The translations under genes and the position numbers were made by a program. A stretch of DNA of 64,000 nt. Source: Patulibacter minatonensis DSM 18081. GTDB lineage: Bacteria > Actinomycetota > Thermoleophilia > Solirubrobacterales > Solirubrobacteraceae. Location: assembly GCF_000519325.1 (NCBI RefSeq), contig NZ_KI912613.1, positions 207,631-271,630 of the forward strand. Reading direction: 5' to 3'. This document shows, one piece after another, positions 59,442 through 64,000 of this stretch (its first letter is position 1; the number at the start of each line of letters is the position of its first letter). The notes under the pieces were generated by a model, which did no database searches, had not been told where the DNA came from, and saw only the letters and a list, made by a program, of their open reading frames with translations.

Positions 59442-60599
59442 TCAGCGTCGCGCGAGGGCCCCGGCCAACCGGACGCTCATCGCGTCGAGCTGGAGGTCCT
59501 CGGTGGCGTTGCGCCGCAGCGTCCGCCGGGTCTCGTCGACCACGTCCACGCAGCGCAGCAGGCGGTGGACGTCGGTCCGGCCGGCGTCCTCGCGCAGCTC
59601 GGCCAGCCGGTCGACGTGGTGCACCGTGGCCTCGGCGCCGACCGCCACCGACGCCGCGTCGCGGAACCACAGGCCGCAGAGCCGGAGCGACGCGTCCAGC
59701 GCCGCGGTGCGCTCGCGGCGGACCGCGCGCTTGGCGTCGTCCTTGGCCTCCCGCTCGATCCGGCGCCGCTCGCGGTCCGGCAGGCGCTCGGCGAGCTCCT
59801 TGGCCTCCTGCTCCACGACGGTCCCCGCCGCCTTGCCGCGCTCGGCGGCCGCGTCCGACATGGCCTTCCAGGGCGGCTGTCCACCCACGGCGTGGATCGC
59901 GTGGCGCGCGACGGCCTCCGCGGCCGCCCGCATCGGCGCGCCGTCCCCGCCGGCGAGCGCGCCGGCCAGGAGCGCGTCCCCGAGACCGAGGCGGGCGCAG
60001 GCGAGCGCCGTCGTCTCGTCGACGCCGTGGGTCGTCCGCAGGCGCGTCGCCAGCTCGCCCTCGGGCAGCGCGTCGAAGCGCACGGTCTGGCACCGGGAGC
60101 GGATCGTCGGCAGGAGCTCCCCCGGCCGGTCGGAGAGGAGGACCAGCACGACGTAGTCCGGCGGCTCCTCGAGGGTCTTCAGGAGCCGGTTGGCGGCGCC
60201 GTCGTTCATCGCGTGGGCGCGCTCGAGCACGAACACGCGGCGCCGGGCCTCGAACGGCCGGTTGGCGACCGCCTCGACGACGGCCTCCTTGACGTCGGAG
60301 ACGCGCATCTCGCCGGAGCCCGTCGGCCGGACCCAGGTGAGATCGGGGTGCGACCGGCGCTCCACCCGCGACGCGACGCCCGCGGGGTCGAGGACGGTGC
60401 CGTCCGCGGTCTCGGCGAGGAGCACCGTCGCGAGCGCGCGGGCGACCGTCCGCTTGCCGGACCCGGGGGGTCCCTGGAAGAGGTACGCGTGGGACGGGTC
60501 TCCCGGGACGTGCCCGCCGTCCGGTGCGGTCCGGGCCAGCGCGCGGGCGAGCACCGCCCGCGCGTGCGGCTGGTGCTCGGTGCCGGGCAGGACGCTCAC
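59442..60599 (-). CDS. holB: DNA polymerase III subunit delta' (clamp loader)
   Basis: 385 residues. The AAA+ P-loop is LFQGPPGSGKRTVARAL, with GEMRVSDVKEAVVEAV, VLERAHAMNDGAANRLLKTLEEPP and LLPTIRSRCQTVRF as the sensor-1 and arginine-finger (SRC) region. The domain order fits DnaX/HolB-type delta'. An insertion rich in charged residues (about 265-320, ERGKAAGTVVEQEAKELAER) is longer than in other phyla. The GTG start lies seven bases after TACCAT (60607-60612). It loads the sliding clamp during replication. Confidence 0.9.
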   Translation of the reverse strand: MSVLPGTEHQPHARAVLARALARTAPDGGHVPGDPSHAYLFQGPPGSGKRTVARALATVLLAETADGTVLDPAGVASRVERRSHPDLTWVRPTGSGEMRVSDVKEAVVEAVANRPFEARRRVFVLERAHAMNDGAANRLLKTLEEPPDYVVLVLLSDRPGELLPTIRSRCQTVRFDALPEGELATRLRTTHGVDETTALACARLGLGDALLAGALAGGDGAPMRAAAEAVARHAIHAVGGQPPWKAMSDAAAERGKAAGTVVEQEAKELAERLPDRERRRIEREAKDDAKRAVRRERTAALDASLRLCGLWFRDAASVAVGAEATVHHVDRLAELREDAGRTDVHRLLRCVDVVDETRRTLRRNATEDLQLDAMSVRLAGALARR

Positions 60600-60775
60600 G
60601 GCGCCGATGGTAGTCGCCGCCCGTGCCGGAGCCCGCGCCGCCCCGGCGCCCGCGGCGACCCGGGCCGGATCCGGCCGGCGGACGATACCGCCCGGGCGTC
60701 CGTCCGCGCGGATCCGTCCGTGTGCGCGCACGACATGCACGGTGGACGACGGGTGCGCCGGATACAGTGCGCGAC

Positions 60776-61474
60776 ATGGCAGGAGAGCGCTCCCAGGTCC
60801 TGGTCGTCGACGACGACGAATCGATCCGGGAAGTCGTGCAACTCGTCCTCGAGCGCGGGGGCTTCTCCGTCCGCACCGCGGAGGACGGTCGTGCCGCCCT
60901 GAAGGTCCTGTTCGCCGGCTCCGTCGACGCCGTCCTCCTCGACGTCGACATGCCGGGCCTCGACGGCTGGCAGACGCTCGAGCGCATCCGCGAGGTCGCG
61001 GACGTGCCCGTCTGCATGCTGACCAGCGAGGACGCCGAGCTCGCCAAGGTCCGGGCGCTGCGCGGGGGCGCCGACGACTACGTCGTCAAGCCGTTCGGGC
61101 CGCAGGAGCTGCTCGCGCGCGTCGAGGCGCTGGTGCGTCGCGGCCGGGGCGGCACCGAGGGCACCTCGAAGCCCGTCGAGATCTACGAGGACGGGCTGCT
61201 CAAGGTCGACCGCGAGCAGCGCCTCGTGTCCATCGGGGGCACGGAGCTCCAGCTGACCCGGCGCGAGTACTCGCTGCTGGCGGCGCTGACCGACGAGGCC
61301 GGACGCGTGCTGCCGTCGGAGGTCCTGATCGACCGGGTCTGGGACGGCATGGCCACCGCCGACCAGGTCAAGCTCTACGTCAGCCGCCTGCGCCGCAAGC
61401 TCGCCGAGCACGGCGCCGACCACACGGTCGAGACGGTCCGCGGCATCGGCTACCGGTACCGCCCGCCCGCCTGA
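60776..61474 (+). CDS. OmpR-family response regulator
   Basis: 232 residues. Receiver: VLVVDDDESIREV with D12-D14, phosphoacceptor D56 in VLLDVDMPGLDG and K105 in YVVKPFG. Winged helix (about 135-230): LTRREYSLLAALTDEAG and VRGIGYRYRPPA. TACAGT at 60763-60768 is followed after seven bases by the ATG, a leaderless promoter. It is convergent with the GAF/HisKA protein three bases away, and no complete kinase adjoins it, so its phosphodonor may be a distant hybrid kinase. Confidence 0.93.
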   Translation: MAGERSQVLVVDDDESIREVVQLVLERGGFSVRTAEDGRAALKVLFAGSVDAVLLDVDMPGLDGWQTLERIREVADVPVCMLTSEDAELAKVRALRGGADDYVVKPFGPQELLARVEALVRRGRGGTEGTSKPVEIYEDGLLKVDREQRLVSIGGTELQLTRREYSLLAALTDEAGRVLPSEVLIDRVWDGMATADQVKLYVSRLRRKLAEHGADHTVETVRGIGYRYRPPA

Positions 61475-61477
61475 GCC

Positions 61478-62407
61478 TCAATCGTTGATGGGGCGGATGC
61501 GCTGGGAGCCCTCTTCGAGCTGCAGCCAGCGCCGGAGGGCCTCCTCCGCGCCGCCCGCGGAGCCGCGGAGGTCTGCGACGAGCCCGTCGGAGACGTCCTG
61601 CAGGCGGGTCACGGCCCGGGTGATCGCGTCCAGCGACGCGCGCTCCTCGGGGCCGAGCTCGGCCGCGGCGGCGGCGAGCAGGTCCGCGTGCACGCGAAGC
61701 ACGGTGAGCGGCGTGCGCAGCTCGTGGGCCGTCGTGGAGACGACGAGGGACTGCAGGCGCTCGAGCTCCTGCAGGCGGTCCGTGGCGGCCTGCCCTGTGG
61801 ACACCGACGCGTCGGCGGCCGGCTGCTCCTCGGACGGTGTGGTGGTGGCCTCGGCGTCCGCGCCCTCGAGCTCCACGCGCCCGGAGAGGAGCTCGTGCCG
61901 GGCCCAGACGGCCAGGTCGGCGAGCGTCTGCAGCAGCTCGGCGTCGGCCTCGCGCGGCACGGTGTCGATGACGCAGAGGACACCGATCATGTTGCCCTTG
62001 CCGTCGTCGATCGGCTGTCCGGCGTAGAAGCGGACGTGCGGCGCGGAGTTGATGCCCGGGACGTCGGCCCAGTCGGGGTCCTTCGACGCGTCCGGCACGA
62101 CGTACGGGTCGGGCGAAGCGATCGCGGCGGAGCACATCGAGAAGCCGCGCGGCGCCTCGCGCGGGGCGTCCTCGCCGTGCACGCCGGGGTTCCACTGGCG
62201 GTGCTCGTCGATCAGCGACACGAGCGCGAGCGGGGCGCCCGCGATCTGCGCGGCCTGCCGGGCGATGCGGTCGAGGCGCTCGCCGGCCTCCACCCCGATC
62301 AGCCCCGTGGCGCGGACGGCCTCCAGGCGCTGCTGCTCCGCGGCGTCGATCGCCGCGGCCGCGGCGGCCTTCTCCTCGGCGGTCTTGGCGGCGGTGCTCG
62401 GGTGCAT
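61478..62407 (-). CDS. GAF-HisKA protein lacking the kinase ATP-binding domain
   Basis: 309 residues. A GAF domain (about 35-180) has VSLIDEHRQWNPGVHG, SMCSAAIASPDPYVV and FYAGQPIDDGKGNMIGVLCV, the pattern of GAF domains linked to small-molecule or light sensing. After an acidic linker the dimerisation domain has the phosphoacceptor H228 in STTAHELRTPLTVLRVHADLL. The protein then ends after a short helix (residues 285-309); no N, G1 or G2 box is present. So it cannot autophosphorylate and may act as a phosphotransfer or dimerisation partner. GAGGA precedes the ATG at good spacing. Confidence 0.85.
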   Translation of the reverse strand: MHPSTAAKTAEEKAAAAAAIDAAEQQRLEAVRATGLIGVEAGERLDRIARQAAQIAGAPLALVSLIDEHRQWNPGVHGEDAPREAPRGFSMCSAAIASPDPYVVPDASKDPDWADVPGINSAPHVRFYAGQPIDDGKGNMIGVLCVIDTVPREADAELLQTLADLAVWARHELLSGRVELEGADAEATTTPSEEQPAADASVSTGQAATDRLQELERLQSLVVSTTAHELRTPLTVLRVHADLLAAAAAELGPEERASLDAITRAVTRLQDVSDGLVADLRGSAGGAEEALRRWLQLEEGSQRIRPIND

Positions 62408-62766
62408 GGACGGGTCCTCGTCTGGAACTGGGTCGGTCGGACGGGGCATCAGGCCGGAACGCCGCCCGTCGACGACGGCGGCACGGCCCCCACCGACCGA
62501 CGGCGCCGGGGGTGTCGGGCTGCGTGCGGTCGGGTGACGGGGTGGGACGAGGGCATGCGGCTGGGGTCTCTCCGGCGATGTTGCGGATCGCAGGTCGCAG
62601 GCAGCGGTCGGTCGCGTATCGAACGCGTATCGGCGACGCCCGGGCTGGACGTTCCGGCCGCCGGCCCGGCGTGCGGACGCCGTCTCCTGCATCCGACCCC
62701 GCCGGTCGTCCCCCCCGGCCACCGGGAGGACCAGGAGGCACCGCCGGGGCCGCCTAGGATGGGCCC
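62408..62766. other. divergent gap with direct repeats CGCGTATCG
   Basis: 359 bases between the divergent GAF-HisKA and HPt genes. It holds CGCGTATCG twice at an 11-base period (62613-62621 and 62624-62632). A third copy is at 63382-63390 in the next gap. The 11-base spacing puts the copies on the same face of the helix, as for a dimeric or tandem regulator. TAGGAT at 62755-62760 is the likely -10 of the HPt gene. Confidence 0.55.
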
Positions 62767-63096
62767 ATGGCGGAGACCGATCCCGGACTCGACGACGCGA
62801 TGGCCGCGCTCTGGGCTCGCGCGCGCCCGCGCGTGGACGCACGCATCGACGGCATCGAGTCGGCGGCGGCGGCCCTCGCCGCCGGCACGCTCGGCGACGA
62901 GGAACGCGACGCCGCGCGCACCCAGGCCCACCAGCTCGCGGGACTGCTCGGCACCCTGGGGCTGCCGGACGCGTCGCCGGTGGCGCGGCGGCTCGAGCAC
63001 CTGCTGGCCGGCGGGCCGTCGGCGGCGGACGCGGAGACCCTCGTGGCGGGCGCCGCCGAGCTCCGTCGGGCGGCGGCCGCCGGGCCGACCGGCTGA
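62767..63096 (+). CDS. HPt (histidine phosphotransfer) domain protein
   Basis: 109 residues, all helical. The four-helix bundle motif with the phosphoacceptor H55 is RTQAHQLAGLLGTLGLPDAS, where QAHxLxGxxGxLG is the family consensus. It would shuttle phosphate between a hybrid kinase receiver and a response regulator. The ATG follows TAGGAT by six bases. Its neighbours, a GAF-HisKA protein without ATPase and an OmpR regulator, could form a relay fed from the hybrid kinase elsewhere. Confidence 0.82.
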   Translation: MAETDPGLDDAMAALWARARPRVDARIDGIESAAAALAAGTLGDEERDAARTQAHQLAGLLGTLGLPDASPVARRLEHLLAGGPSAADAETLVAGAAELRRAAAAGPTG

Positions 63097-63467
63097 CCGG
63101 CCGGCCCGGGGGTGCAGGACGGGACGCGGGGACGACGGTCGCCCCCGGGACGGTCCCGAGGGCGGCGCCGTGTCCCCCTGCCGCGATCGCCGCGGCCCGC
63201 GAGGACCGGGGCGACCGTGCTGCGGTGGGCGGCGGGCCGTCCCACCGCGGTCGTGTTCTGGGGAAGTCGACGATGACGGGACTCCGGGAGGGCGCCGCCC
63301 ACCCGGCACGGGCGTGGACCCGTCCGTCCCGGCCGAGGATGGGCGGTCCGTGTGACAGGCCCGGATCGGCGCCGTACCGATCGCGTATCGCGTCCACACG
63401 CCCGGTGACCGCGGCCGCCCGAGGCCGCCGACGCCCTGGGGCGCGCGGCGCGCAGTAGCGTCATCCC
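63097..63467. other. non-coding gap upstream of tmk
   Basis: 371 bases. Contains one copy of CGCGTATCG (63382-63390), shared with the preceding gap, and TAGCGT at 63455-63460, the probable -10 of tmk. I see no convincing ORF or hairpin terminator. Confidence 0.5.
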
Positions 63468-64000
63468 GATGCCCGAGCCACGCGGACGCCTCATCACCAT
63501 CGAGGGACTCGACGGGTCCGGCAAGACGACGCTCGCCGACGGGCTGGAGGCCGCGCTCCTCGAGCGCGGGCTCCCGGTGCTGCGCCTGCGCGAGCCGGGC
63601 GGGGTCGAGCTCAGCGAGCGGATCCGGGCGCTCGTCGCCGATCCCGCGCTCGACGTCCACCCGCACACCGAGGCCCTGCTGTTCGCGGCGGCACGGGCCC
63701 AGCTCTGCGCCGAGCTCCTCGTGCCGGCGCTCCGCGAGGGGCGGTGGGTGCTGCTCGACCGTTTCGTCGACAGCTCGCTGGCGTACCAGGGCGGCGGGCG
63801 CGGCCTGGGCCTCGAGGCGGTCGCGCGCGTGAACGAGCTCGCGACGCTCGGCTGCCGTCCCGACCGCACGCTGCTCCTGCGGGTGTCGCGCTCCGCGGGC
63901 CGTCGCCGTCTCGACGCACGTGGCGGCGGGCAGGACCGCATGGAGCGGGAGGACGACGCGTTCTTCGCGCGCGTGGAGTCGTCCTACGACGCGCTGGCGA
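63468..64000 (+). CDS. tmk: thymidylate kinase, 3' end outside the window
   Basis: At least 177 residues. P-loop ITIEGLDGSGKTTLADGL, the dTMP-binding LRLREPGGVELSERIR, LLFAAARAQLCAEL and LLDRFVDSSLAYQGGGRGLG with the catalytic DR(F/Y) are all present. It phosphorylates dTMP to dTDP. ATG 63468 follows TAGCGT by seven bases, a leaderless promoter. The gene runs off the right edge in frame. In many bacteria tmk and holB are adjacent and co-oriented; here they are inverted relative to each other and separated by three signalling genes. Confidence 0.93.

Noticed and set aside
1-64000. tRNA, rRNA or prophage genes
   Set aside because: No cloverleaf-like sequences, rRNA segments or phage structural genes were recognised on reading the window; a covariance-model scan would be decisive.

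Overview
The window is a very GC-rich stretch of bacterial chromosome, densely coded on both strands. The protein set (DUF1800/DUF1501 pair, an Rv2578c-type radical SAM protein carrying an intein, PPOX F420-type enzyme, HxlR/MarR/GntR regulators, MMPL transporter, many two-component genes) points to an actinobacterium. My best guess is class Thermoleophilia (Patulibacter, Conexibacter or Solirubrobacter relatives). That placement is inference; no rRNA or tRNA gene was found to test it. Many genes start without a leader: a TANNNT hexamer followed 6-7 bases later by ATG or GTG.

Layout. 1-1.6 kb: a frameshifted IS30-type transposase running off the left edge and an orphan helical-repeat protein, in DNA that looks less GC-rich than the rest. 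1.8-11.1 kb (minus strand): an OmpR regulator/sensor kinase pair, a coupled subtilase and GH9 glycosidase, an RTX repeat protein and a coupled DUF1800/DUF1501 pair. 11.2-14.7 kb: HxlR regulator divergent from a reductase and a PPOX enzyme, then the intein-bearing radical SAM gene with an SOS box against its start codon. 15-27 kb: first block of cobalamin genes (cobJ, cobA-cbiM-cobO-phosphoglycerate mutase-like, cobB), interrupted by secreted proteins and by cytochrome oxidase subunits III and IV with a membrane protein.

27-31 kb: MFS exporter/MarR pair and a sigma factor with a putative anti-sigma partner. 31.0-35.4 kb: a three-gene operon of response regulator, MinD-like ATPase and a 972-residue composite transporter-like protein, the best candidate for an undescribed signalling system. 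35.4-45.7 kb: an extended SDR reductase, a hybrid histidine kinase, GntR/MFS pair, NlpC/P60 lipoprotein, MMPL transporter and a LOG-family protein. 45.8-54.2 kb: second cobalamin block (cobI, cobL, histidine phosphatase, CobE-CobH fusion, CobU-CobD fusion) with a secreted trypsin. 54.4-58.0 kb: response regulator, CheR and CHASE3 kinase in one overlapping operon. 58.4-64 kb: a secreted protein, holB, an OmpR regulator, a kinase-like protein lacking the ATP-binding domain, an HPt protein and the start of tmk.

The cobalamin genes here cover several corrin-ring methylations, a,c-amidation, precorrin-8x rearrangement, cobalt or corrinoid-linked transport, adenosylation and nucleotide-loop assembly, so the organism probably makes B12, with the remaining steps encoded elsewhere. 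Four separate tandem-repeat arrays lie just 3' of plus-strand genes, and one palindrome recurs after two different cob genes.
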